DNA of 64,000 bases from Clostridium sp. CAG:914 (GTDB lineage: Bacteria; Bacillota_I; Bacilli_A; RF39; UBA660): the NCBI GenBank assembly GCA_000437895.1, contig FR902145.1:1-64000 (forward strand). Reading direction: 5' to 3'. Positions 1 through 8,245 of the stretch are shown here, piece by piece. The notes under the pieces were generated by a model, which was not told the origin of the DNA, searched no databases, and worked only from the letters and a program-made list of their open reading frames with translations. The position numbers were made by a program, and so were the translations under genes. Every line of letters begins with the position of its first letter. Positions within the stretch are counted from its first letter, which is position 1.

Positions 1-440
1 TAGTCATAGTTAGAACTTTTTATTTCATGTAGAAATTTATCAAACCAGTTCTTTTGGCATTTTTTAATAAACCTAAAGCATTATTACTTTTGGCAATTTC
101 AATCTTGCCTTAAATTTTGGCATTTTTAAGGCTATTTACTTTTAAATGTGTTTTCCTGTAAATCAAACATGATATTTTGTAGCACTTATTATTCATTAAA
201 TTCATTGCCCTTAAACAAAACATACACTAACTCGGGCACTTTTAACTCTAATGGCTCCTCTAAATGAGTAAAATGAGGAATATCAATATTCAATTTTTCA
301 GTGTATTATAAAATACATCTAATATATATCATGATTCTAAAGAAAAGTCAACATAAAATGCAATATTTTTTGCAAAAATTGTTGTAATATTGTTGAAAAA
401 TTTTATTTATAATGATAATATAGATATAAAGGTGTCATAT
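1..440. other. Intergenic left end, no convincing gene
   Basis: AT-rich stretch before the first gene. On the minus strand, about 189-308 holds a short open stretch of some 38 codons ending in a TAA, with residues such as LNIDIPHFTHLEEPLELKVP. It has no ATG start and no ribosome binding site. It could be the remnant of a decayed gene, but it is too short to name. The segment just before position 441 carries the ribosome binding site of the next gene. No RNA gene is recognisable. Confidence 0.4.
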
Positions 441-1199
441 ATGGAGAATGATAAAGAAAATATAAATAACACAGATAATAATGCCAAAAATAATAACAAA
501 AAGAATAAAGGCAAATTATTGGTAATTCTATTAATTATAGGTATATTAATAATAGGAGGATTTATCATATATAAAAAGATTTCTGAAGTTAAATGTAATC
601 AAAATGAGTATCCAGGCTATTATTATGATCCAAAGCATCCAGAACTTGATAAGCCTATAATATACCTATATCCAGAAGAGAAAACTAATATTTATGTAAA
701 ATTAGGAAATCCAGAAAAAATAACCTGTGTTTATCCAAATTATAATAATGGCTGGGAATTAACTGCATACCCAGATGGAACTTTAATAGATAATAAAACT
801 GGTAGAGAATATTATTCTCTATATTATGAATGTACAAATACAAAAAAATACGATGAAACTCTAAAAGAAGGATTTGTTGTAAGAAAAGAAAATATAAGTA
901 ACTTTTTAGAGGAAAAATTAGCAATACTTGGCTTAAATGATAAAGAAGCAGAGGAATTTATTATTTATTGGCTACCTAAATTACAACAAAATGATTATAT
1001 TTATGTTAGATTTCAAACTCCAGAAGAAATAGAAAAAAGTATGCCATTAATTATTAGTCAACAGCCTGATACTTTAATTAGAATTATGATGGAATGGAAA
1101 GGTTTAAATGAATATATAAATATAAAAGAACAAAAAATAACTGCAGTTAAAAGAAGTGGATTTACCGTTGTAGAATGGGGCGGAACTGAAATTAAATAG
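441..1199 (+). CDS. Single-pass membrane protein of an uncharacterised conserved Firmicutes family
   Basis: The 252-residue protein has a charged, Asn-rich N-terminus, one membrane helix (about residues 25-44) and an outer domain. The outer domain has a KPIIYLYPEE-type motif, an NGWELTAYPDGTL segment and a C-terminal GFTVVEWGG motif. I recognise this combination from uncharacterised Firmicutes surface proteins but know no function. The ATG at 441 is chosen because AAAGGTG sits about 7 bases upstream; an in-frame ATG at 390 lacks a site and would put 17 odd residues in front. It stands alone and ends in a strong hairpin shared with the convergent KilA-N gene. Confidence 0.75.
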   Translation: MENDKENINNTDNNAKNNNKKNKGKLLVILLIIGILIIGGFIIYKKISEVKCNQNEYPGYYYDPKHPELDKPIIYLYPEEKTNIYVKLGNPEKITCVYPNYNNGWELTAYPDGTLIDNKTGREYYSLYYECTNTKKYDETLKEGFVVRKENISNFLEEKLAILGLNDKEAEEFIIYWLPKLQQNDYIYVRFQTPEEIEKSMPLIISQQPDTLIRIMMEWKGLNEYINIKEQKITAVKRSGFTVVEWGGTEIK

Positions 1200-1206
1200 T
1201 AAATGC

Positions 1207-1243
1207 AAAATAGCAGATAAACATATTGTCTATCTGCTATTTT
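1207..1243. terminator. Bidirectional rho-independent terminator
   Basis: A perfect 13-bp stem (AAAATAGCAGATA paired with TATCTGCTATTTT) with an 11-base loop lies between two convergent genes. Each arm ends in a short A or T tract, so it can serve both strands. Confidence 0.85.
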
Positions 1244-1248
1244 AATTA

Positions 1249-2121
1249 TTATCTTAATAATTTAGTATTACTATTATCGTCTAATATTTCAATTTTTCTA
1301 ATTCCTTTACTATCCTGTAAAATACTATATTGTTTTTTAGCTATATTGTTTAATCTTTCAAGTCTTACTTTTTGTTCTGTTCCTTGAGAAATCATTTCAC
1401 TATTTATATTTTCTAAATTACTTAAAATTACTAGCAGAAGAATATTTGCATAATCTCTCATATTACCATCTAAAGTAGGATTTTTATCTTTCCACTCTTT
1501 TGAAGTCATTCCAAATAATGCAACATTTAAAATATCTGCTTCATTTGCATAAACATATAGCTTTTGCTTTTCAGTTAGTGTAGGAACGATATTTTCTTTT
1601 ATACTATCAGTATGTATTCTATAATTTGTTTTTGCGAGCTCACGTCTTACAGACCATTCTATTTTATTTTGATAGCTTTCATTTTGTTTTAATCTTTCAA
1701 ATTCTGTAATTAAATATAATTTAAATTCTACATTTAGCCAACTTGCAAATTCAAATGCAATATCAGGATGTGCAAATGTTCCAACACTGTATTTTCCACT
1801 ACTTGGAATAATTCCAATTGCATTAAAATCTTTTCTCCAACGATTTGGTGTCATTGTAAAACGATTATAGCCAACTTCATCAATTTTAATTCTGTGTGAT
1901 TCCACGGAATTAAAATTTTCATTGTGCAATTCTTCCCAAAGGTTGTAAAAATCAAATGAATTTTTATTTGACATCCAATTTCGTATAACTCCAGAAGGAT
2001 CATTTTCATTTTGATATTTTACTAAATCTGTTAAAGAAATATAATCTACATTATCTACTCTCATAACTCTTACTTGTCTATTATTTACATTCATTTGTGT
2101 TTGTATAAGTTCTTTACTCAT
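1249..2121 (-). CDS. KilA-N domain protein (phage/mobile-element DNA-binding type)
   Basis: The 290-residue protein starts with VMRVDNVDYISLTDLVKY and has RWRKDF and FASWLNVEFKLYLITEFERL blocks, typical of the KilA-N domain (about residues 15-150). KilA-N proteins are found in phages, large DNA viruses and integrated elements, and the domain is thought to bind DNA. The rest is helical and holds a DGNMRDYAN segment that often follows KilA-N in Firmicutes versions. The ATG is preceded by GGAAGTGG. Its neighbour is a TnpV gene, so the pair looks like accessory DNA left by mobile elements. The function in the cell is unknown. Confidence 0.85.
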   Translation of the reverse strand: MSKELIQTQMNVNNRQVRVMRVDNVDYISLTDLVKYQNENDPSGVIRNWMSNKNSFDFYNLWEELHNENFNSVESHRIKIDEVGYNRFTMTPNRWRKDFNAIGIIPSSGKYSVGTFAHPDIAFEFASWLNVEFKLYLITEFERLKQNESYQNKIEWSVRRELAKTNYRIHTDSIKENIVPTLTEKQKLYVYANEADILNVALFGMTSKEWKDKNPTLDGNMRDYANILLLVILSNLENINSEMISQGTEQKVRLERLNNIAKKQYSILQDSKGIRKIEILDDNSNTKLLR

Positions 2122-2193
2122 GATACCACTTCCAATCTATGTAAATTCTTCATATATTATAAAACAATCGTTCGCAAAAGTCAAGTGAAATAT

Positions 2194-2556
2194 TTAAATA
2201 TAAATTAATTCTTTAAAAATAATTTTTTCAACTGAATATTTATAATTATTCATAAGCCCAACCCATTTTAAAGGGTCAGTATCCTTCAAAGTTTCATCAA
2301 TAGGATTTTTATCTAGTATTTGTTTCATTAGTATTTCAAATCTTTCATTGGCTTGTTTATCAGTATCTATGATATGTTTTCTTAAAGTTCCATCCATAAG
2401 CATTACAGTATATTCAGCTTTTTTATGATTTTTTAAATATTCTAATCTTAAATGACCATACTTTCCAATATGATAATTTTTTTCGTATTCATCTTCTACT
2501 AAATATAAGTCAGGAATATAATAATCTCCTTCTTTATGATAAATTATTTCTCTCAT
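2194..2556 (-). CDS. tnpV: TnpV family transposon-encoded protein
   Basis: The 120-residue protein opens with YHKEGDYYIPDLYL, followed by GKYGHLRLEYLKNHK, and ends with WVGLMNNYKYSVEKIIFKELIY. These are the hallmark blocks of TnpV, a small protein carried by Clostridium transposons of the Tn4451 type and scattered in Firmicutes genomes. Its role is not established. The full length suggests an intact gene, and AGGAGGT precedes the ATG. No TnpX-type recombinase lies next to it, so it is a stand-alone copy rather than part of a complete transposon. Confidence 0.85.
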   Translation of the reverse strand: MREIIYHKEGDYYIPDLYLVEDEYEKNYHIGKYGHLRLEYLKNHKKAEYTVMLMDGTLRKHIIDTDKQANERFEILMKQILDKNPIDETLKDTDPLKWVGLMNNYKYSVEKIIFKELIYI

Positions 2557-2641
2557 AACTAAAAACCTCCTAAAATTTATTTTCGCTACAAAATGAACTA
2601 ATTTTTTATATCATATCAAGCTGTCAAAATATCAATAAAAT

Positions 2642-2690
2642 AAGGAAGAACCAAATAAGAATAATTTTGTCCTTATTTAAGTTCTCCCTT
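2642..2690 (-). terminator. Rho-independent terminator after rpmE
   Basis: On the minus strand a long imperfect stem (GGAGAACTTAAATAAGG against CTTATTTGGTTCTTCC) is followed by a T-rich tract. It lies just past the stop of the L31 gene. Confidence 0.75.
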
Positions 2691-2701
2691 GTCTCGCATT
2701 A

Positions 2702-2908
2702 TTACTTTTTATCAAAGCCATACTTTTTATTAAACTTATCTACTTGTCCTTTTCTACTAGCAGTACTTTGTGTACCAGTATAGAAAGGATGACATTTAGA
2801 ACAAACTTCAACATTAATATTTTCTTTAGTAGACATAGTTGTGAAAGTGTTACCACAAGCACAAGTTACTGTAGCTTCTACATAACTAGGATGTATATTT
2901 TTTTTCAT
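2702..2908 (-). CDS. rpmE: 50S ribosomal protein L31 (zinc-binding type)
   Basis: The 68-residue protein is L31 of the large subunit. It shows the zinc-ligand pattern CACG and CSKCHPFYTG and the family start MKKNIHPSY. An upstream in-frame ATG at 2929 would add MAEGEKK, but that stretch is itself the ribosome binding site (GGAAGGAGAG), so the ATG at 2908 is the start. All the cysteines of the zinc form are present, as opposed to the cysteine-free paralogue used in zinc starvation. The length is normal. It is followed by its own terminator. Confidence 0.95.
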   Translation of the reverse strand: MKKNIHPSYVEATVTCACGNTFTTMSTKENINVEVCSKCHPFYTGTQSTASRKGQVDKFNKKYGFDKK

Positions 2909-2967
2909 TTTTTTCTCTCCTTCCGCCATGACAAAATGTCATAGTAATAAATACATGGTATATTATA

Positions 2968-3624
2968 TCAACTATTTTTAAACTTTTCAACTATTAATTT
3001 ACTAATTAATTGATTTCCTTCTTCATTTAAATAATAATTATCAGTACTTTGTAAATGATCTTTATTAATTATATTAGCAAGTTCTATATAATCATAACCA
3101 TAAGTTTCTACCAAAGACTTAACTTTATAATTTAAATAAGTAAATATATCATTATTTTTATTTGTTATATTGTAGTATCCTAAAACAATAACTTTATTAC
3201 AAGAATATTTCTTAATACTATCAAGCAATATTTCCATATCATTAACCATCTCATTAACATAACTATATATATCTTTAGTATTATTATTTAATTTATAATA
3301 TATATCATTCATCCCAATCGATAAAGTTATTATATCGGCCTCTTTTAACAAATAATGAATAGAAACACTTTTATTATTTATATTCATCTCTTCATTATAC
3401 TTTATTACTCTAATTAAATCCTTAATCCTATAATCCTTATTTATAAAACTATTATTATATTCTTTTAAAACATCCAAATTATCCAAATAATTAATTATTA
3501 TATCATTATACCCAGCCGTTATACCATCTCCAACAGCCAAATAAAATTTTTTATCATCATAAGTCTTAGCATAAATAATATAGCAAGATAAAAAAAGAAA
3601 TAATATTAATAATATTTTTTTCAT
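2968..3624 (-). CDS. SGNH/GDSL-hydrolase-like exported protein lacking the catalytic serine
   Basis: The 218-residue protein has an N-terminal signal or anchor helix (residues 2-18) and an SGNH fold. Block I reads VGDGITAGY, where the nucleophilic Ser of GDSxxxG is Gly34. Block III, IGMNDIYY with Asn106, is kept. In block V (DNYYLNEEGNQ) the usual His of DxxHPN is replaced by Tyr. The GDG codons were read directly from the sequence (gga gat ggt). The enzyme is therefore probably inactive as an esterase and may bind a glycan or lipid instead. It sits 15 bp behind murA on the same strand, which suggests a cell-envelope role. Confidence 0.75.
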   Translation of the reverse strand: MKKILLILFLFLSCYIIYAKTYDDKKFYLAVGDGITAGYNDIIINYLDNLDVLKEYNNSFINKDYRIKDLIRVIKYNEEMNINNKSVSIHYLLKEADIITLSIGMNDIYYKLNNNTKDIYSYVNEMVNDMEILLDSIKKYSCNKVIVLGYYNITNKNNDIFTYLNYKVKSLVETYGYDYIELANIINKDHLQSTDNYYLNEEGNQLISKLIVEKFKNS

Positions 3625-3639
3625 ATCTATTAAATATTA

Positions 3640-4893
3640 TTATATTAATTCAATTTTAGCACCAACATTTTGTAATTTTTCTACAATATTATCATATCCT
3701 CTTAATATATAAGAAATATCACTAATATAAGTCATACCATCTGCTATTAAACCAGCAATAAGTAAAGATGCCCCCCCTCTTAAATCAGTAGCCTTAACCT
3801 CTTTACCAATTAATTTAGTCTTTCCTTTTACAATAGCCTCTTTATTATTATCGCTTACTATTATATTAGCTCCCATCTTATTTAAATACTCTACATTTTG
3901 AAATCTATTCTCATAAATATTTTCTACAATTTTTGCTTCTCCATTACATTGTGTCAAAAAAGTAGTTACTACTTGTTGTAAATCAGTAGGAAAACCAGGA
4001 TAAACATTTGTCTCTACATCAAAAGACTTATAATCACCAACATTAGTTATTACAATAGATGTATCATTAATATTCATATTAACACCAGACTTAATTAACA
4101 AATCAGTCAAACACTTTAAATGGATAGGATCTAAGTTATCAATAGTTAAATTCTCTCCTAGCAAAGAAGCTATTATTAAATATGTACCAGCCTCAATTCT
4201 ATCAGGTATTACCTTATGTACAGCACTATGTAGATACTTAACCCCCTGAATAGTAATCGTATCAGTACCAGCTCCACTAATCATAGCCCCCATCTCATTT
4301 AAAAACAAAGCAACATTAACAATTTCTGGCTCTCTAGCAGCATTGTTAATAACCGTCACACCACGAGCTTTCGCAGCCGCTAACATAATATTAATTGTAG
4401 CTCCTACACTAGGAAAATCTAAGTCTATTTTATTACCAACTAAATCATCAGCTTTAATAATAAAATGATTATCTTCCTCAATAATATCAGCTCCAAGTGC
4501 TTCAAAACCTTTTAAATGAATATTAATAGGTCTAGCCCCAATAGAACAACCGCCAGGAAAATACATATCAACATATTTAAATTTACCCAACAAAGCCCCC
4601 ATAAAATAATATGAAGCCCTTAATTTTTTAGATAATTCATGAGTTATTTTATTATTTTCTAAATTATTATTATTAATAATAACTACATCACCATTTCTTA
4701 TAACATTTGATTTTAAACTACAAAGAATGTTTTCTAAATCATCCACATCAGTTATATTAGGAACATTTTCTAAAATTACCTCTTCATCACATAAAATAGC
4801 CGCTGGTATAAGAGCAACAGCACTATTCTTAGCTCCACTTATCGTAATTTTCCCAGATAATTTATTGTTACCTTCTATTTTTATTCTAGGCAT
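3640..4893 (-). CDS. murA: UDP-N-acetylglucosamine 1-carboxyvinyltransferase
   Basis: This 417-residue enzyme transfers enolpyruvate from PEP to UDP-GlcNAc, the first committed step of peptidoglycan synthesis in the cytoplasm. The start, KIEGNNKLSGKITISGAKNSA, carries the UDP-GlcNAc-binding Lys-Asn pair. The active-site Cys that fosfomycin alkylates lies in GGCSIGARP, and the late block TDLRGGASLLIAGLIADG is typical. The length matches the family. Bacilli often have two paralogues (MurA/MurZ), and I cannot tell which this is. The ribosome binding site is an AGGAGGT-type sequence. The pseudo-SGNH gene follows. Confidence 0.95.
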   Translation of the reverse strand: MPRIKIEGNNKLSGKITISGAKNSAVALIPAAILCDEEVILENVPNITDVDDLENILCSLKSNVIRNGDVVIINNNNLENNKITHELSKKLRASYYFMGALLGKFKYVDMYFPGGCSIGARPINIHLKGFEALGADIIEEDNHFIIKADDLVGNKIDLDFPSVGATINIMLAAAKARGVTVINNAAREPEIVNVALFLNEMGAMISGAGTDTITIQGVKYLHSAVHKVIPDRIEAGTYLIIASLLGENLTIDNLDPIHLKCLTDLLIKSGVNMNINDTSIVITNVGDYKSFDVETNVYPGFPTDLQQVVTTFLTQCNGEAKIVENIYENRFQNVEYLNKMGANIIVSDNNKEAIVKGKTKLIGKEVKATDLRGGASLLIAGLIADGMTYISDISYILRGYDNIVEKLQNVGAKIELI

Positions 4894-4977
4894 AATTACC
4901 TCCTTTTTTATATTGTATTCAAAGAATTTCTCTTGGTAACATTAGAATAACATAAATACTAAGTATTTGCAATAAGA

Positions 4978-5003
4978 AAAAATTATCCCAAACAAGGATA
5001 ATT
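4978..5003 (-). terminator. Rho-independent terminator after the spoVIF-like gene
   Basis: On the minus strand AATTATCC and GGATAATT form an 8-bp stem with a 7-base loop, followed by a run of six T. It lies just past the stop at 5019. Confidence 0.8.
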
Positions 5004-5018
5004 AATAATAGTTATGTA

Positions 5019-5267
5019 TTATTCATCTATATATTTTTCAATATCATTAGGAACCTTATCATTCATAACAGCATTAATAATTTTATCTTCTTTCTCTTTA
5101 GAAACTTCTTTCCCTGTCATTTGTGATAATTCACTAATTACTTCTCTTAAAGTTGTCTCATTTTTCATATTACCATCTTGTAACTTGTTAGCTAAAGACA
5201 ATATAGTATCTTTATTTATATTAGTCTTTTTTTCTACTTTTTTAAAAAAATTATCAGAAAATCTCAT
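5019..5267 (-). CDS. Stage VI sporulation protein F-like (SpoVIF)
   Basis: The 82-residue protein reads FFKKVEKKTNINKDTILSLA near the start and ends with SKEKEDKIINAVMNDKVPNDI. This matches my memory of SpoVIF (YjcC) of Bacillus, a mother-cell protein active late in spore formation and needed for coat assembly under GerE control. The start at 5267 follows AGGAGGTTTT; an ATG 27 bases upstream precedes the ribosome binding site and is rejected. It has its own terminator and sits between murA and der. Together with the split sigK it argues that the organism makes, or recently made, spores. Confidence 0.8.
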   Translation of the reverse strand: MRFSDNFFKKVEKKTNINKDTILSLANKLQDGNMKNETTLREVISELSQMTGKEVSKEKEDKIINAVMNDKVPNDIEKYIDE

Positions 5268-5323
5268 AAAACCTCCTGATAATAATATATGCATTTAGCT
5301 AATACAAATGAATATCTATATTT

Positions 5324-6637
5324 TTATTCTCCATTTTTATTTTTAAAAATTATTTCAATAGGAGTTCCTTCAAAATCAAAAGATTCACGTATTTTATTTT
5401 CCAAATATCTCTTATAAGAGAAATGTACAAGTCCCTTACTATTAACATTAAAAGTAAATTTAGGAGGAGCTATACCGGTTTGAGAGACAAAATATATTTT
5501 AAGACGTTTCCCTTTATATGAAGGTGGTTGATTTAACATAACAGCATCTCTAATAACATCATTTAGAATACTAGTCTTTATTTCTTTAATAGAATTATTA
5601 TATACCTTACAAACTTCAGGCATAATTGTATGAATTCTCTTTTTCGTTTTAGCAGAAACAAACACAATAGGAACATAAGATAAAAATTTAAATTCTGCTC
5701 TTATTAACTTAGTAAATTCTCGAATATTATTCTGGTCATCAACCGTATCCCATTTGTTTACAACAATAACTAAAGGCTTACCAGCTTCAAGCGCATAACT
5801 TGCAATATGTTTATCATGTTCTATAATACCCTCATGAGCATTAATTACAAGTAAACAAACATTACTTCTCTCTATAGCTTTCATAGCTCTAATAACACTA
5901 TACTTCTCTATATTCTCATATATTTTTCCACTTTTTCTAATACCTGCCGTATCAATAATAACATAATCCTTATTGTCATATCTAAAAGGAGTATCAACAG
6001 CATCCCTAGTAGTACCAGCAATATCACTTACAATAGCTTTCTCCTCATTAAGTAAAGCATTAACCAAACTACTCTTTCCTACATTAGGTCTACCTATAAC
6101 ACAAAATCTAATTTTATCATCAATTAAATTCTCTTCACCAACTTCTACAAAATCCTTAACAATTTCTTCTTCTAAAGAAATAAGCCCAATATTATGTTCA
6201 CCACTAACAGGAATAATATTATCAAACCCTAGTTCATAATAACTATATATATTATCCATATTCTTAGGATTATCCATTTTATTAACAGCTACGATTATTT
6301 TCTTACCAGATTTAATTAGCATATCTCTAATAACAAAATCATTTTGATTAAGTTCCTCTTTACCATCAATAATAAAAACTATAACATCAGCCTCATTAAT
6401 AGCAATTTCAGCCTGTACTATTATCTCTTTATTAAATAACTCCTTACTAACATCTATTCCTCCAGTATCTATCAAATGAAACTTATAATTTTTAAATACA
6501 ACATCAGAATAAATTCTATCCCTAGTAACACCAGGCGTATCTTCTATAATAGATATCTTTTTACCCACTAATTTATTAAATATAGTACTCTTCCCTACAT
6601 TAGGTCTCCCTACTAAAGCCACTGTTGGTATTTTCAT
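5324..6637 (-). CDS. der: Ribosome biogenesis GTPase Der (EngA)
   Basis: The 437-residue protein has two consecutive GTPase domains and a KH-like C-terminal domain. Domain 1 has GRPNVGKST near residue 10, DTGG and NKMD. Domain 2 has GRPNVGKSS near residue 184, DTAGIRKSGK and NKWD. The C-terminus has NQPPSYKGKRLKIYFVSQ. Der acts in maturation of the 50S subunit. The start KIPTVALVGRPNVGKS is standard, with an AGGTGT ribosome binding site. It follows engB by about 15 bp and is likely co-transcribed with it. Confidence 0.97.
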   Translation of the reverse strand: MKIPTVALVGRPNVGKSTIFNKLVGKKISIIEDTPGVTRDRIYSDVVFKNYKFHLIDTGGIDVSKELFNKEIIVQAEIAINEADVIVFIIDGKEELNQNDFVIRDMLIKSGKKIIVAVNKMDNPKNMDNIYSYYELGFDNIIPVSGEHNIGLISLEEEIVKDFVEVGEENLIDDKIRFCVIGRPNVGKSSLVNALLNEEKAIVSDIAGTTRDAVDTPFRYDNKDYVIIDTAGIRKSGKIYENIEKYSVIRAMKAIERSNVCLLVINAHEGIIEHDKHIASYALEAGKPLVIVVNKWDTVDDQNNIREFTKLIRAEFKFLSYVPIVFVSAKTKKRIHTIMPEVCKVYNNSIKEIKTSILNDVIRDAVMLNQPPSYKGKRLKIYFVSQTGIAPPKFTFNVNSKGLVHFSYKRYLENKIRESFDFEGTPIEIIFKNKNGE

Positions 6638-6652
6638 ATCTACACCTCTTTT

Positions 6653-7237
6653 CTATAATTCTATTTCTTCCATTAATTTATTATATATTTCTTGTTTACC
6701 TACCTTAGTAATCGTTGAAAAAGGTATTAATTCTTGCTGTTCTACCCCTAAAGTCTTACTAATTAATTTCAAATTCTTATCTTGATTCTTTTTAGTAACC
6801 TTATCCATCTTTGTACATACTACCGTAACCGGTATATTGTAATGTTTTAAATAATTATACATCATAACATCATCATCAGTAGGCTTATGACGAAAATCCA
6901 CAAGCAAGAATACCATCTTAAGATTATCTCTTCCTTCTAAATAGTCTTCCATAATTAACCCAAACTTATTTTTTAATTGTTTATTGACTTTAGCATATCC
7001 ATATCCAGGAGCATCTACTAAATAAAAACAATTATTAATTAAATAGAAATTTAATGTCTGAGTCTTGCCAGGTATAGAAGAAGTTCTAGCAAAATTCTTT
7101 CTATTTACCAAAGTATTTATAAAACTACTTTTTCCAACATTAGAACGACCTACTAATAAAAACTCACTTTTATCATCACTAGGAAATTGACTTTTCCTAA
7201 CAGCAGATATTTCTAATTTTAAATCTATTATTTTCAC
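6653..7237 (-). CDS. engB: Ribosome biogenesis GTP-binding protein EngB (YsxC)
   Basis: The 194-residue single-domain GTPase acts in late 50S assembly. It shows GRSNVGKSSFINTL (G1), SIPGKTQTLNFY (G2), DAPGYGYA (G3) and TKMDK (G4). I prefer the GTG at 7237, which gives VKIIDLKLEISAVRKSQFP and has GGTGAT just upstream. That aligns with the start of known YsxC proteins, whereas an ATG at 7252 would place the ribosome binding site inside the gene. It heads an engB-der operon transcribed leftwards. Confidence 0.95.
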   Translation of the reverse strand: MKIIDLKLEISAVRKSQFPSDDKSEFLLVGRSNVGKSSFINTLVNRKNFARTSSIPGKTQTLNFYLINNCFYLVDAPGYGYAKVNKQLKNKFGLIMEDYLEGRDNLKMVFLLVDFRHKPTDDDVMMYNYLKHYNIPVTVVCTKMDKVTKKNQDKNLKLISKTLGVEQQELIPFSTITKVGKQEIYNKLMEEIEL

Positions 7238-7323
7238 ACAAATCACCAACATAATTATATAAAAAAATTAATACTTAGTCAAATATGTGTTAAAATATTA
7301 ATTAAAAAGAAAGGAAAATATAC

Positions 7324-8220
7324 ATGAAAGAAGTATTAGATAAATGTACATTATGTCCAAAAAACTGTCAAGTTAATAGAAATAAAGGAGAAATAGGCTT
7401 CTGTAAAAGTACTAATAAAATAAAAATTAGTAAATATTATTTACATAAATGGGAAGAACCACCAATAACAGGAAAGAATGGATCAGGAACTATCTTTTTT
7501 ACTAACTGCAATATGCGTTGTATATTTTGTCAAAATTATTATATTAGTGCTATGGGCAATGGAAAAGAAATTACCGAAGAAGAATTTAGTAATATCTGTT
7601 TAGAACTTCAACATCAAGGAGCCACCAACATTAATTTAGTAACCCCTACTCATTATGTCCCATTAATAGTAGAAGGTCTTACATTAGCAAAATCCAAAGG
7701 TCTAAATATCCCAATAGTATATAACACAAGTAGCTATGAAAATGTAGAGACCATAAAAATGCTAAAAGGATTAGTAGACGTCTATTTACCAGATTTGAAA
7801 TATTATAATAATACTTATTCATTAAAATACTCTCATGTAAAAAACTATTTTGAATATGCCAAAAAAGCAATATATGAAATGTATAAACAAGTAGGAAAGC
7901 CTGTATTTAATGAAGATGGAGATATTATAAAAGGAGTTATTGTCAGACACTTATTACTTCCAGGCATGTATACTGATAGTAGGAAAATTATAAAATATTT
8001 ACATCACAAATATCATAATAAAATATTAATAAGTATTATGAATCAGTATACACCAGTAAAAAAATGTCAATATCAAGAATTAAATAAAAAAGTAAGTGAA
8101 GAAGAATATAATAGTATTATTGACTATTCTTGGAAAATAGGTGTAAGAAATGCCTTTATACAAGAAGGAGAAACTCAAAATGAAAGTTTTATTCCTGATT
8201 TTACCACTTTTCATGAATAA
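7324..8220 (+). CDS. Radical SAM protein, PflX-like (pyruvate formate-lyase activating enzyme-related)
   Basis: The 298-residue protein has a radical SAM cluster motif C62-x3-C66-x2-C69 (TNCNMRCIFCQNYYIS) and an additional N-terminal cysteine set (C8, C11, C15, C27 in CTLCPKNCQVNR and GFC) that may hold a second iron-sulphur cluster. The pattern fits the PflX/YjjW-like branch of glycyl-radical activating enzyme relatives, whose substrates are mostly unknown. No glycyl radical enzyme is nearby, so I would not call it a PFL activase. AAAGGAAA precedes the ATG. It stands alone and ends in a hairpin shared with yugP. Confidence 0.85.
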   Translation: MKEVLDKCTLCPKNCQVNRNKGEIGFCKSTNKIKISKYYLHKWEEPPITGKNGSGTIFFTNCNMRCIFCQNYYISAMGNGKEITEEEFSNICLELQHQGATNINLVTPTHYVPLIVEGLTLAKSKGLNIPIVYNTSSYENVETIKMLKGLVDVYLPDLKYYNNTYSLKYSHVKNYFEYAKKAIYEMYKQVGKPVFNEDGDIIKGVIVRHLLLPGMYTDSRKIIKYLHHKYHNKILISIMNQYTPVKKCQYQELNKKVSEEEYNSIIDYSWKIGVRNAFIQEGETQNESFIPDFTTFHE

Positions 8221-8245
8221 AAAGAGCCAACAAGCTCTTTAATTT
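8221..8245. terminator. Bidirectional terminator between radical SAM gene and yugP
   Basis: AAAGAGC and GCTCTTT form a 7-bp stem with a 6-base loop directly behind the plus-strand stop. It overlaps the last codons of the minus-strand gene. Confidence 0.75.

Noticed and set aside
189..308. Minus-strand 38-codon frame at the left edge as a gene
   Set aside because: No ATG, no ribosome binding site and no recognisable family; mentioned only as a possible remnant.
5014..5298. Plus-strand 94-codon frame opposite the spoVIF-like gene
   Set aside because: It is antisense to a recognisable gene, hydrophobic by composition only, and has no ribosome binding site.
7324..8220. True pyruvate formate-lyase activating enzyme
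   Set aside because: The extra N-terminal cysteine set and the absence of a glycyl radical enzyme gene point to the PflX-like branch with unknown substrate.
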